Shown: positions 10,473 to 20,934, counted from the first letter of the stretch. The stretch is 64,000 nucleotides of DNA from Tritrichomonas musculus (GCA_039105265.1 JAPFFF010000029.1:1736001-1800000); one strand, 5' to 3'. Program-made: numbers and translations. The notes: generated by a model not told the origin, from the letters alone.

Positions 10473-11235
10473 TTATTTGATGTAAAAAATTGATTGATAA
10501 GCAGTAACTGCTTTATTGAACTTTTCATCAGGGATGGTCAATGTTGAAAAAATTGATCAACGGGGTCACTTTTTTGGTGGCTCGTTGTCAACATTAACTT
10601 CGTTATTTCAACGTCAACAATCAACGATAAGTGTTTCGTTGAAATTGATCGTCCAAAAAAATGGCACTTTTTTATTTCTATCGTCGTTGATTTAAAATTA
10701 AATTATCATTTCTGTAACATATATATATTTAGTATTTATATAGATATGATAATGATATTTACTATTTTTTTCAAAATAATAATACTTTATTAAATCATAC
10801 CAAATATAAATTGAATCGATAAAGTTTTATTCAGAAAAAGTTGTCTCTCAAAAAAATTCAACTTTTCAATAAGCATAACGTTAACTTAATTCATTGATTC
10901 AACATTATTTCAACGTTAACATGTCGTTATGACCAAATTGAAGCGGTTATAATCAATGGCCTTAATGTCGTTGACGTTGACACTCAATTCAACGATATAA
11001 CATTTTGTTCAACGATTTTAACGTCAACGTTGGGCAACCCTGCTTTTCATCATATTTAAGATTGATTTTACCAGTATCCCATTGTTTTTGATTATAATCC
11101 CATGTTCGTTTAGTGCCAGTAAGATTGTTCATCCATACTTCAAATGAACCTGATGTTTTACCAGCAATGCGTTCGGTTTGCCATAATTTCTTATAAGGAT
11201 CTGCTTTAACAAGACGGAATCCATTAATTATAATA
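10473..11235 (-). pseudogene. Gene fragment interrupted by a MITE
   Basis: If 10529-11050 (MITE plus one copy of its target repeat) is set aside, the minus strand reads a continuous frame from about 11235: GFRLVKADPYKKLWQTERIA, then GKTSGSFEVWMNNLTGTKRT, WDYNQKQWDTGKINLKYDEK and FNKAVTAYQSIFYIK with a stop at 10473-10475. Composition is that of a real protein, but the family is not recognised. No ATG is present, because a stop precedes the frame just upstream, so the 5' end was already lost or lies in another frame. The join is exact because the element left an 8-bp duplication. Confidence 0.5.
10529..11042. mobile_element. hAT-like MITE with perfect 8-bp target duplication
   Basis: Starts CAGGGATGGTCAATGTTG and ends CAACGTTGGGCAACCCTG, an imperfect terminal inverted repeat of about 18 bases beginning CAGGG as in hAT elements. 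It is flanked on both sides by CTTTTCAT (10521-10528 and 11043-11050). It is 514 bp, with many internal CGTTGA/TCAACG phrases and no transposase frame, so it is non-autonomous. The identical duplications suggest a fairly recent insertion. Confidence 0.85.
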
Positions 11236-11498
11236 TATTATTCCTAAATATTTTTGAGATTTGACATTTCCTTGTGCAGCTGCCAACTTAAAATAAAAAA
11301 TTGCATGTATGCTTTTTTTATCAAGTATCCCGATAGACATTTTGATATAATATTCCAATCTTTTCAATTTACATTAATTGGAATAAATTCTTTTAAAAAA
11401 TTAGGTAACTCATCTGAAATAAAATCATCTTGGTTTTCTTGAGAAAAATTGATGGAAATATCAGAACATATATCTTCAAGTTTTTTTTTTACATTCAT
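11235..11498 (-). pseudogene. Sel1-repeat gene remnant
   Basis: The minus strand starts at an ATG (11498) with MNVKKKLEDICSDISINFSQ and runs to a stop after FIPINVN. The next frame continues with DKKSIHAIFYFKLAAAQGNV and KSQKYLGIIYYN, which is a recognisable Sel1 repeat, before stopping. It resembles the Sel1 family at 1666-5214 and is dead because of a frame change and several stops. Confidence 0.5.
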
Positions 11499-12012
11499 TT
11501 GATGTGTAATAATTAGTTGAATAATTAAAATATGAAATAATTAATAATTGCATCATCACTTTTTTTAAAAAGATAATTATCTTTTTAAGTTGGATTAACA
11601 ATTTCTGAATCAGAGTGCAACAGTTATGATTGTAAATGGTTTTTCAATTGAAAAAATATGGGATCACATCTCAGCCTCTTTTCTGTTGATCTACCAATTG
11701 GCCAAAAAGAAATTTACATAATAAATAAATGAGAATGATGAAATTAGAAATGTAAAAGATAAAATGATTTTGAAGTTATCGTAAATTTTGAGAACAAACG
11801 TACAAAATATTCAATAATAAAATTTAAAATATGGAAAATACACTATTTTTATTTTTATTCTTCATTATAAAATAATTGATTTATTTTAAAATGGAAATAA
11901 TTTATTTATTTTTTAAAAATAATTGTATTTAACTATTTATTTTTTAGGATATTGATTATATAAATTTTGAATGTTTTCAAAAATTTGACTTTTTGAATGA
12001 ATAAATAATTTA
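11499..12012. other. Intergenic AT-rich DNA
   Basis: No gene recognised. Ends just before the large acidic repeat protein. Confidence 0.4.
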
Positions 12013-15000
12013 ATGAAATGCTACTATCATGAAGAAAAAATCCCACAGAGAATTCAAGGGCGTCCCCTCAAATCCAATAAGCCCCATTTTCATCATAAAT
12101 ATTTTGATAATAGTATAAAAGGGCCTCCCGCGCCTGCTCACCAAGAAATCTTAGATTTAAGAGATTTCTTATTTAGAACACATAATTTTGAAAATATTCG
12201 CTTGGATAAACTTTTAAAATTGCATGATCATCTTCAATACTACTCCAAATATTTTATGCAACAAAAACAATATGTTAATGCCCGTAAATTTATTTATCTT
12301 CAAGAAGAAGTTGAAGCTGAAATTTTATCACAATCTATTCAATATAAAAATTTTGCAGATGAAATGGAAACAAAATCTCAATTTAGGCAAAAATCTTATG
12401 AATCTTATTCTAATGCTGAATCTATTTTCTTTAAATTCGATTTAGAAACAGATAAAAAAATAGAAGAAATGAATGCAAAAGCAGCTGATACAATAAACCA
12501 ATTTGAAATTAATTGGAAAGGTCAAAAAAATATTGATCCATATATTTATTTTAATAATGGCAAAGCATCTGGTGATTATCAACGAGCTAGATCTCATTTA
12601 ATTAAGAGTTTAAATATAGATAAAAAATTATATCGAGAATCAAGACATAGAAAACGAGATGAAATTGCACGATTAATTAAGATGGGTTATAAAGTTGATG
12701 ACGAAGGCAACATTATCTTTACCATAGACCAAGAAAACGAATCTAAAAAGCAATTACCTCACATTTCAGCAAACAAACAGAGAGCTCCTCGCAAAAAATT
12801 CTTCTCAGCAAATAAAAGCATGACATGTGATGTGAAAAATTCACAATCAGAATCGAATAACAGTGATGTTTCATTTGAACCCACCGACAAAAGAAAGAAT
12901 GATTCTTTAATAAGAACTAAAAATGAAGAAAATAAACAGAATTCAAGCGACAATTCAAAACCGAAACGAAAAATTGTCATCAAAGCTGAAAAAGTGACAA
13001 ATAAAACAAAAAGTGACTTGATTTCAATAGGAACAATGACATCTGAGTCAACTGCTGGGCTGAATGATTTGCAGCCGCTGGCAGATCTAAGTGATCAGTG
13101 CAATTCCTCCAGATCAGATCGCAGCGCTTCGCAGGCTGGAAGAGGAAGAGTCGTAAAGCGGAAGGTCATCAGCGGCATCTCAGCGAGCAAAATTACAAAA
13201 AGCTCTGAAAAAGTTGATAAAAATGCCGAAATAAGCAGCGAGAAGACACATCAGATTTCTGAAATAGACAAGGAAAACAACAAACAAAATAGCGCAAACT
13301 CAGACAACAGAAACATGGAAGAAAAGGTAGATAATGATGCGAACTCAGACAACAGAAACATGGAAGAAAAGGCAGATAATGATGCAAACTCAGACAACAG
13401 AAACATGGGAGAAAAGGCAGATAATGATGCGAACTCAGACAACAGAAACATGGAAGAAAAGGCAGATAATGATGCGAACTCAGACAACAGAAACATGGAA
13501 GAAAAGGTAAATAATGATGCAAACTCAGACAACAGAAACATGGAAGAAAAGGCAGATAATGATGCAAACTTCGGAAATGTTTCTGAAGATGGCAAGAAAA
13601 ATGAAGTAGAAACTGAAAATAAAAACTTTGAAGAAAATGGTGCAAGCTCAGGCAATGTTTCTGAAGATGGGAAAAAAACAGGAAGAGAAGATGCAGGCGA
13701 AAATGCAAGTGAAAATGAAGGTATCCAATCAGACGGGCGTATAAATAACGAGAACTGCGAAGATGAGAAGCATTTAAGCAACCAGCAGCAAGCAAAAGAG
13801 ATGGAGAATTCAGGCGAAAGCCAAAAAGCGTCATGCAGCGATGCATCTGAGAAGACAGAAAAGCATGGCAATGAAAGTGAGAAAAGTGACAAGCCAAATG
13901 AGCATGGAAACGTCAGCAAGGGTGAATCGCATCATCACAGCGACTCCTCTGGAGGCAAGTCGATGGTTCGTCCTTCTGACATTTCAATTGAATTTGTCGA
14001 CGATTTTTCAGATTCCAAAGAAAAAGTGGATTCAAATTCACCTTTGAATTCGCCTAATAAAAAAGAAGAAAAAGGAAGCAGCTCATCGTGTTCTCTCTCC
14101 AGCTCAATTGACACGACAGAGAAGCGTAAGCTCGACGAGAGTACCGAACTAAAGAGGGCTAAGAAGGATGAGAACGATATTGATTTTGATTGTGATGTGA
14201 TGAGTTCGTTGGAGGAAATTGAGAGGCGAAAGTCAGAAGAATCAGAAAATTTGAGTCAGGCAAAGTGCGAACTTAAAAATGATGATGTGAACGATAGAAG
14301 AGACGTTCTAAAAAGTTCCGATTTGTCAGATTTTGAAGATGAAAGTGAAGTGACCAATTTATCAAGTGATATGATGAGCTCATCGGAAACAATTGAAAAG
14401 CGCAAATCAGCAGAGTCTGAAAGTTTACTGCATGCTCAAAACGAAACCGAATTGAAGGGCCTAAATAGAAAAGACGCTCAATTGCCATCTGGTGATGAAT
14501 CAAGCTCGCCAGGAGTAATAGAAAAAAGGAAATCAGACGAGTCAGATGCATTAAGAAGTGCTCAGAAAGAAGAAGAAACAAAAATTGAAAATGAAAGAAA
14601 ACAAAGCGAGAACCAAGAAGAAAAAAGTTCAGCAAATTCAGCAAGTAACTCACCTCGAATTCTCGCTCTTGCTGAAAAAGAAGGCACATCTTCATCACTT
14701 GACAATGAGAAAGAGTCAGTTGACAATGAGAAAGAGTCAGTTGACAATGAGAAAGAGTCTGTTGACAATGAGAAAGAGTCAGTTGACAATGAAAAAGAGT
14801 CAGTTGACAATGAAAAAGAGTCAGTTGACAATGAAAAAGAGTCAGTTGACAATGAGAAAGAGTCAGTTGACAATGAGAAAGAGTCAGTTGACAATGAGAA
14901 AGAGTCAGTTGACAATGAGAAAGAGTCAGTTGACAATGAAAAAGAGTCAGTTGACAATGAGAAAGAGTCAGTTGACAATGAGAAAGAATTAAATGACAAT

Positions 15001-15987
15001 GAGAAAGAATTAAATGACAATGAGAAAGAATTAAATGACAATGAGAAAGAGTCAGTTAACAATGAGAAAGAGTCAGTTGACAATGAGAAAGAGTCAGTTG
15101 ACAATGAGAAAGAGTCAGTTGACAATGAGAAAGAGTCAGTTGACAATGAGAAAGAGTCAGTTGACAATGAGAAAGAGTCAGTTGACAATGAGAAAGAATC
15201 TGTTGACAATGAGAAAGAATCTGTTGACAATGAGAAAGAGTCAGTTGACAATGAAAAGAAAGATAAAAATCCTATAAATGAGCAGATTCAAAGAGATGAT
15301 ATTCTTCACATGTCTTCAGAAGAAAATATTTATTCATCAGGAGAAACAGAAAAAAGAAAGACTGACGAATCAGACCAATTGAATCTGGCTCTCGAAGAAG
15401 AGAAAGAATCAGAATCACAAAACAATCAAAAAGCAGACTTGAAGTCTCGTAACAATAAGAAAAGCGAGATCCAAGATGACAGTGAAAACAGACAAAGCAT
15501 CCTCACATCTTCTGAAGCAAATTTCAGTTCTGCAGGAGCAATTGAAAAAAGGAAGTCCGAGGAGTCTGACTCCCTGAAAGGGGCCCAAAACGATGAGAAA
15601 GATGCCAAATTTGAAGTTCATAAGCATGAAGATGAGCAAGCGAAGGATGATGAACAAATTTCGGAAGGAAATTCGCCACGCATTCTCGCTCTTGCTGAAA
15701 AGGAAGATTCAACATCGTCAACTGAAATTGAAGATGCATCATCAATCACAAAAAAAGATGATGATAATTCTGACAATTCAGACAAAGAAGGCTTGCTTCT
15801 GGATTCCATTCCAAGTGGAACAGAAAACCAGCTTCTTTCTAGTAGTGATGATCTTATCGTTTATTCAAAATCAAATTCTCAATTTCCAGTGCAATTCATT
15901 TTCGAAGATGATGAAGATGAAATTGATCAAATTAAAATCGATAAAAAAATTTCTTTGTTTTTTTCTGAAGAAGAAGACGATGAATAA
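12013..15987 (+). CDS. Large acidic repeat protein with conserved basic head
   Basis: A 1324-residue frame from ATG (MKCYYHEEKIPQ) to a stop after SEEEDDE. The first ~250 residues look globular and helical (LRDFLFRTHNFENIRLDKLL; QQKQYVNARKFIYLQEEVEA) and resemble a trichomonad-specific head, although I cannot name a domain. The rest is low-complexity and acidic. It has six 15-residue units of NSDNRNMEEKADNDA, then about 26 seven-residue units of DNEKESV. Six or more scattered copies of a longer motif, SS..IEKRKSDESD.L..AQ, are spaced 60-150 residues apart. NSPRILALAEKE also occurs twice. The tail is very acidic. Such composition suggests a phosphorylated, disordered scaffold, possibly cytoskeletal or nuclear, which is inference only. 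The frame is fully open, so it is probably functional. Confidence 0.75.
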   Translation: MKCYYHEEKIPQRIQGRPLKSNKPHFHHKYFDNSIKGPPAPAHQEILDLRDFLFRTHNFENIRLDKLLKLHDHLQYYSKYFMQQKQYVNARKFIYLQEEVEAEILSQSIQYKNFADEMETKSQFRQKSYESYSNAESIFFKFDLETDKKIEEMNAKAADTINQFEINWKGQKNIDPYIYFNNGKASGDYQRARSHLIKSLNIDKKLYRESRHRKRDEIARLIKMGYKVDDEGNIIFTIDQENESKKQLPHISANKQRAPRKKFFSANKSMTCDVKNSQSESNNSDVSFEPTDKRKNDSLIRTKNEENKQNSSDNSKPKRKIVIKAEKVTNKTKSDLISIGTMTSESTAGLNDLQPLADLSDQCNSSRSDRSASQAGRGRVVKRKVISGISASKITKSSEKVDKNAEISSEKTHQISEIDKENNKQNSANSDNRNMEEKVDNDANSDNRNMEEKADNDANSDNRNMGEKADNDANSDNRNMEEKADNDANSDNRNMEEKVNNDANSDNRNMEEKADNDANFGNVSEDGKKNEVETENKNFEENGASSGNVSEDGKKTGREDAGENASENEGIQSDGRINNENCEDEKHLSNQQQAKEMENSGESQKASCSDASEKTEKHGNESEKSDKPNEHGNVSKGESHHHSDSSGGKSMVRPSDISIEFVDDFSDSKEKVDSNSPLNSPNKKEEKGSSSSCSLSSSIDTTEKRKLDESTELKRAKKDENDIDFDCDVMSSLEEIERRKSEESENLSQAKCELKNDDVNDRRDVLKSSDLSDFEDESEVTNLSSDMMSSSETIEKRKSAESESLLHAQNETELKGLNRKDAQLPSGDESSSPGVIEKRKSDESDALRSAQKEEETKIENERKQSENQEEKSSANSASNSPRILALAEKEGTSSSLDNEKESVDNEKESVDNEKESVDNEKESVDNEKESVDNEKESVDNEKESVDNEKESVDNEKESVDNEKESVDNEKESVDNEKESVDNEKESVDNEKELNDNEKELNDNEKELNDNEKESVNNEKESVDNEKESVDNEKESVDNEKESVDNEKESVDNEKESVDNEKESVDNEKESVDNEKESVDNEKKDKNPINEQIQRDDILHMSSEENIYSSGETEKRKTDESDQLNLALEEEKESESQNNQKADLKSRNNKKSEIQDDSENRQSILTSSEANFSSAGAIEKRKSEESDSLKGAQNDEKDAKFEVHKHEDEQAKDDEQISEGNSPRILALAEKEDSTSSTEIEDASSITKKDDDNSDNSDKEGLLLDSIPSGTENQLLSSSDDLIVYSKSNSQFPVQFIFEDDEDEIDQIKIDKKISLFFSEEEDDE
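13297..13566 (+). repeat. 45-bp tandem repeat, six copies, in coding sequence
   Basis: Six near-identical copies of a 45-base unit encoding NSDNRNMEEKADNDA. The unit is a multiple of three, so copy number can change without breaking the frame. Confidence 0.9.
14701..15258 (+). repeat. 21-bp tandem repeat, about 26 copies, in coding sequence
   Basis: Units of 21 bases encode DNEKESV. Three consecutive variants near 14988-15050 encode DNEKELN, and one unit begins NNEKESV. Third-base differences (GAG/GAA, TCA/TCT) recur in blocks, which shows expansion in groups. All units keep the frame. Confidence 0.9.
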
Positions 15988-16653
15988 TTCATTGACATTT
16001 TTGTATCTTATGTTTAAAATAATGTGTTTAAACTATATTATCTAAATGTTATTTTTTTTTATCACAATTCATTTAGTTTATTAATAGCTTTTTATAATAG
16101 AAATAACAATTTTTTAGAATATTAACATATTATTATCAACTCAGTGTTCTTTTTTTTCAAAAACGATACTGTTAGCTTTTTAAAATATATTTAAGTTAAA
16201 AAAAATATATTATTTTATATTTTCTTTTTACCATTAGGGAAAAATTACATTTTAAATAATAATTGTTCAAGATAATTATAATCATTTTTATATAGGCACT
16301 TTTTGAATGACTATTCAAAAAGTGACTTGTTAAAATTTTAATTTACAATAAAAATAATTTTATCGCAATCAATATCTCATTCTTCTTATATTTATATTTA
16401 CAAGTATTTTTGTTCTTTTACTAATATAATAATTTTGATTGATTTCATGATTTTACTGACATAAAAAAAATTGAAAGGAATGGTTCATCAATGACAAAAT
16501 TTTCAAAAGAAATTTAAAATTTTAAAGATTGGTTATGGTAAATTAATTTGGCCTTACTAAACATACTTTAAAAACAATATCCTCAGTACTATTTTTGATT
16601 AAATATAATAAATAAATAAATAAAAAAAAGTTCTTTTAACTCTTTAATTTCGT
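15988..16653. other. Intergenic DNA between two convergent genes
   Basis: AT-rich, with one perfect hairpin listed separately. No gene is seen. Confidence 0.5.
16297..16324. other. Perfect 12-bp hairpin
   Basis: CACTTTTTGAAT, loop GACT, ATTCAAAAAGTG. It lies between convergent genes, and similar stems occur near 34434-34463 and 34491-34534. It may be a MITE remnant or an RNA 3'-end structure. Confidence 0.5.
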
Positions 16654-18645
16654 TTAATTGCCACTATCAATTAAAGCTTGAGCAGCATCAATATTTCCAT
16701 CAGATAAAATCAAGTACTCCATCATCTCGTTCATGTCTCTTTTCTCTTCGTAAATCTTTTTATATAAGAACTTCAACTGTTGCAAGTTCAAATTTCTTCC
16801 GTATTCGAACAACTGAGCTGTCCTTTGGTCAAGGCCAGGAATCCTGACTAGGTCGCCGTACACGGAAGCATACGGGTTCATGTAATTGTCGTCCAATATC
16901 GAAGGTATCTTCAAGAACTCCTGGTTGAACCTTTTAGTGAGCACTTCCATTGGGCTCGGCTGTCTTACGTAAGTGTTGATGTTTATTGGGAAGTTTATCA
17001 TTGGCCGCTGGCCGCTCTGCATGTATCGCACGTTCATTTCGGAGATCTCCTTTCCGTACAGCTTCTCAGCGCTCTGCATGTATTCGAGGAGGCTCTGCAG
17101 GTAGTACATGTCAGTGAACTGGTTCCTGAACATCATGTACATCATGATGTTTGAGGCGATTCTGATGGTCTCGTTCTCGCCCTTGGCGCGCGCAATAATC
17201 CGGCTCAGCTCGATGTCGTTGCGCACAAGATTTTCAAAGGTGAAGTGACCGTTATAAATTTGATTGATGTGGTAACGATAGTCCAGATTCCCGGCAATTC
17301 CGAGGTGTATGAACTCTATCGCATTGTCTATGTCCGGATGGTAGATGACGGCGTAAATCGCATCCATCCGGTCAAAGCCGTATGAGACGAGCTCATCAAG
17401 AAGTGCCTTGTTGATGTGACTCATGATGTTCCGCATGCTCGCGTCTTCGTCGACCGGCGGGAGAGGCGCCGACGGACGGGGAACCAATAGAGGCACATTG
17501 TTCGGTTGTACGAATACAGGTTCAACGTACGGATTAATTAAATCTCCGTTTAAGAAGCCTTTGGCTTCGTTAACGTCGCCGCCTGCGTATCGTAGAGAGT
17601 CGACAACTTTGTTCAGATCGTAGTGCTGGACAATGAACTTCTGATAAATGAACTTCAGTTGTTCGTAATTTAACGTCTTTCCGTAATCATAAATTTTCAA
17701 TGTTTTTTGATCGGGATGCAATTGAATTAAGTTGTCGTAGATGGCCGTGAATGGATTGATAAAGCTATCTTCCGTCATCGCTGGAATCTGCGCAAAAAGT
17801 GAATTGAAATCTTCCCGGACACTCTGAAAAGTGACGGTTGGTGAACCGTTAGAAGAAAGTCCTTCATAAAATTTCTGTGGAAGTGAAATGATGGACGATT
17901 TCCCATCTGATTGGTACTGACTAGATAGGGCCTCAATTTGACCAGGCTTTTCTTTTTGAACTTTTTCTATGAGTTCTTTCAATTCTTTTGAAAGTTTTTC
18001 ATCTTTTATTTCATAAACCGTATCGTATTGGGTGGCTAATAACGCTAATTTGACTTCTTCATCTTCATCACGTGCCTTGGCAATGATTTTGGCTAGTTCT
18101 ATGTCATGTCGAATAATATCATCAAAATTAATATCTACTTGCGCTGATTTTAAACTCTCGCTAGAATATATTTGATCGATGTGATAACGGTAATCCGGAA
18201 TCGAGGAAATGCCTAAAGTAATCATATCAACCGCTGTTTCAACGCTATCTTGATATGCAAGAGAATATATGGCATCAATTCGAGGAAACTCAAGACTAGT
18301 TAAATTTTCAACTAATTCTTGGTTAACAGAAGCTAAAAGAAATGGATTTAACTCTGATTTTTTTGTTTTGCTTTTGGTTTGATTAGCAATTTCTTCTTGT
18401 ATCGGTTTTGGTAAATAAACCGCTATTTTAGTTTCCGGATTAATATCATATGATTCTAGTGTATTATCTTTTTTGCAAATAATTTGTCGATAAATGAATT
18501 TTAAAGACAAGTTTGGGTATTTATTGGAATCAATTTGAAAATATTTTAAGATTTGCTCGGAAATATCAGAAAATTTTGTTGTTAATGGTAAATCTAATTG
18601 AACTATCGTCCTAGGTTTGAGAACTTCAAAAGAAAACAGAGGCAT
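16654..18645 (-). CDS. Ubiquitin-like and UBA-like domain protein
   Basis: An intact 663-residue frame. Residues 1-80 (MPLFSFEVLKPRTIVQLDLP to IAVYLPKP) look like a ubiquitin-like domain. Two long repeats follow. Each has a UBA-like helical module (LVENLTSLEFPRIDAIYSLA; LLDELVSYGFDRMDAIYAVI), a conserved ALGISxxxDYRYHIxQIY-type segment, an IELAKIIAKA helix, and a closing module (YGKTLNYEQLKFIYQKF; YGRNLNLQQLKFLYKKI) that ends in a UBA-like helix pair (GGDVNEAKGFL; DGNIDAAQALI). This Ubl-plus-UBA layout recalls Rad23/ubiquilin-type shuttles that carry ubiquitinated proteins to the proteasome, so I infer ubiquitin binding. Odd feature: the C-terminal half (about 16800-17650) is visibly richer in G and C than the N-terminal half. 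Confidence 0.6.
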   Translation of the reverse strand: MPLFSFEVLKPRTIVQLDLPLTTKFSDISEQILKYFQIDSNKYPNLSLKFIYRQIICKKDNTLESYDINPETKIAVYLPKPIQEEIANQTKSKTKKSELNPFLLASVNQELVENLTSLEFPRIDAIYSLAYQDSVETAVDMITLGISSIPDYRYHIDQIYSSESLKSAQVDINFDDIIRHDIELAKIIAKARDEDEEVKLALLATQYDTVYEIKDEKLSKELKELIEKVQKEKPGQIEALSSQYQSDGKSSIISLPQKFYEGLSSNGSPTVTFQSVREDFNSLFAQIPAMTEDSFINPFTAIYDNLIQLHPDQKTLKIYDYGKTLNYEQLKFIYQKFIVQHYDLNKVVDSLRYAGGDVNEAKGFLNGDLINPYVEPVFVQPNNVPLLVPRPSAPLPPVDEDASMRNIMSHINKALLDELVSYGFDRMDAIYAVIYHPDIDNAIEFIHLGIAGNLDYRYHINQIYNGHFTFENLVRNDIELSRIIARAKGENETIRIASNIMMYMMFRNQFTDMYYLQSLLEYMQSAEKLYGKEISEMNVRYMQSGQRPMINFPININTYVRQPSPMEVLTKRFNQEFLKIPSILDDNYMNPYASVYGDLVRIPGLDQRTAQLFEYGRNLNLQQLKFLYKKIYEEKRDMNEMMEYLILSDGNIDAAQALIDSGN

Positions 18646-19499
18646 TATTATTTTGTCAAAAATCCATTTTTTTTAATTATCTTATTTCAATATTAAGAAT
18701 TAAAATATCTAGTTTTTCTGATATTCATTTTCAATAATAATTAATTATCTTTTATTCATTTATATAAAATTAATTTTTTTTTTAGTATATTGATATGGTA
18801 AATCTTGGTTTAGCAAAAATTTTGACGCATTCAAAATTTCCACAAATGTAAAATTTTTTTTTTGAAAAAAGAAAATTTTTATATTATATTGAATTTTTAA
18901 ATAATTAAAATTTTTTTATCTTTAAATATAAATAGTAAACTCTATAAAATTTAATATTTTTAAAATGTTATATTATAATATTTTTGGAAAATTATTAAAA
19001 AAAATATCTTAAAAAATTAAATAGAACAAAATAGCAATAATTTGAAGATAAGTTTTGAATATAAAAGCTTAACAATAATAAATTGATTTATGAATTAGTA
19101 GATATTCGCACAGCTCCATTATTTCTATTTTTTATATCATAAAAGTGCTTAATGTACATTATCCAAAATATTTTTAAATAACAAGAAATAATAAACAATT
19201 TTATTTACATTAAGTGATGAAATGATAATTTTATATAAACAAATTGTTTGATTAAAAAGATAAACGTATCAAAAAATAATAAGTATTAATTTTTATAGCG
19301 TTGAATAACAACAAATCATTTATCACCCTCTTTATTATGATAATATAGATGATAATGAAATCAATTATTGCAGTAATAATATTTGACTAATTGGAAATTA
19401 TATTTTCTGTCATAGTTTGATTTGAAAAGTAAAATTTTTTTCAATTGAAAAATTCCAAAATTTTAACAAAAAATTTTCGTCATTTTGAAAATTTTGTCG
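18646..19499. other. Intergenic AT-rich DNA between divergent genes
   Basis: About 850 bases of very AT-rich sequence between the Ubl/UBA gene and the phosphatase gene, presumably holding both promoters. No other gene is seen. Confidence 0.5.
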
Positions 19500-19506
19500 T
19501 CATTTT
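19500..19506 (+). promoter_or_regulatory. Candidate trichomonad initiator (Inr) of the phosphatase gene
   Basis: TCATTTT fits the trichomonad initiator TCA(+1)-pyrimidine-T/A. With A at +1 (19502) it lies 18 bases before the ATG at 19520, the usual range for this lineage. Inference from motif and position. Confidence 0.55.
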
Positions 19507-19519
19507 TTAGTTATACTAA

Positions 19520-20626
19520 ATGTGTCCAATCGAGAACTCAATCCCAAGAAAGATAATATCAGATACTTATACCTATTATAAAAACAGAGGAAATGCATCA
19601 AAACTTGGATTTGATATGAACAATGCATTCACACTTATTAAAATCGTTACAAAAATATTAGATGAAGAGAAAGCCGTTTTAGATATTATGACAGATCAAG
19701 AAAAATCAGATTTTGTGATTGTTGGCGATATTCATGGAAGTCTTGAATCATTATTCAATATATTTGAATCAAAAGGATATCCTGATAAAACAAAATATTT
19801 ATTTTTAGGAGATTATGTTGATAGAGGAAATAACAGTTGTGAGGTTATGATGACATTATATGCCTATAAATGCCTATATCCTAATCAGATATATTTAATT
19901 AGAGGTAATCATGAATTCAGAGATATGAATGAAAATTATGGATTTAAAAACGAATGCTTAAGGAGAATCTCACAACAACAAAATGAAAAGTTTTACAAAG
20001 AAATAACTGGAACTTTCAAATATTTGCCAATTTGTTCAATTTTGAATGACAAAATATTTTGTGTTCATGGAGGAATTTCAGCTTTACTTGAAAATAGGGA
20101 CCAACTTAAAGAATTAAAAAAAGTTGATGACTATTTCTGCTCAGAAGATTCAGTACAAGCTGAATTTTTATGGAGTGATCCCGATGATTCAGTTTCAGCT
20201 TATACTCAAAGTGATCGCGGAATAGGTTGTTTATTTGGAAGAGATGCCCTTGATTATTTCCTTAAAAGCATGGATTTCGAGTTTGTTATAAGAGGACATC
20301 AAAAAGAAGATTCAGGCTATAATTGGCCATTCAATGAAAATGAAGGAATTTTGACAATTTTCAGCGCAAAAGATTATTGTGGTTCTTTCAATGATGGAGC
20401 AATAGCTTATTACCCTAAAAATGATAATCAAAAAACTCAAATTATTCCTGAAATTCAAGTTTTGAAAAAAGAAGAAGAAAATGAAAAAGTTGACATCATT
20501 GAAAAAGTTTATAAATCTGAATATAACGCGCCAAATGACATTTTCCAAAATATTGAAAACTTAATTCCTCCAAATTATGATCTATATAATGAGTTGGGTG
20601 ATTCTTTTTCGTTATTGTTATTTTAG
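19520..20626 (+). CDS. PPP-family serine/threonine phosphatase (PP1/PP2A-like)
   Basis: An intact 368-residue frame with all PPP signatures in order: GDIHGS near residue 70, GDYVDRGN near 98, RGNHEF near 127, CVHGG near 178, and IRGHQ near 255. These give the Asp, His and Asn ligands of the two active-site metal ions and the catalytic His of GNHE. The enzyme removes phosphate from Ser/Thr of proteins in cytosol or nucleus, partnered with regulatory subunits. Length is slightly above the ~310-residue PP1/PP2A core because of a ~40-residue head and a ~60-residue tail (KKEEENEKVDIIEKVYKSEY). The tail does not end in the DYFL of PP2A, so PP1-like or a trichomonad-specific branch is more likely. 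An initiator motif lies 18 bases upstream. Confidence 0.9.
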   Translation: MCPIENSIPRKIISDTYTYYKNRGNASKLGFDMNNAFTLIKIVTKILDEEKAVLDIMTDQEKSDFVIVGDIHGSLESLFNIFESKGYPDKTKYLFLGDYVDRGNNSCEVMMTLYAYKCLYPNQIYLIRGNHEFRDMNENYGFKNECLRRISQQQNEKFYKEITGTFKYLPICSILNDKIFCVHGGISALLENRDQLKELKKVDDYFCSEDSVQAEFLWSDPDDSVSAYTQSDRGIGCLFGRDALDYFLKSMDFEFVIRGHQKEDSGYNWPFNENEGILTIFSAKDYCGSFNDGAIAYYPKNDNQKTQIIPEIQVLKKEEENEKVDIIEKVYKSEYNAPNDIFQNIENLIPPNYDLYNELGDSFSLLLF

Positions 20627-20886
20627 TTGGATTTACAAGAAATCGAATTAATATTACTCAACCAATCTATATATTAATGTCATCTAAAGTTGCATCATCT
20701 TTGATTTTTTTTGTTTTTTTGTTTTTATTGTAGAAAGGCATTAATAAAAAAGAAACAAAAAACATTTGTATTTCAATTTATTTTATCAAAATTATTTTTT
20801 CTAAGTATGGTTAAATATATTGGCCATTAGGTCAAATTGACCTGACCCGAATTTTTCCTATAGTCGATTCCTCAGCCTATCAAAAT

Positions 20887-20934
<48 letters not shown>

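Noticed and set aside
13193-15251. Long antisense frames opposite the acidic repeat protein
   Set aside because: They are shadows of the 21-bp and 45-bp coding repeats (Ser/Phe/Leu-only composition) with no independent signal.
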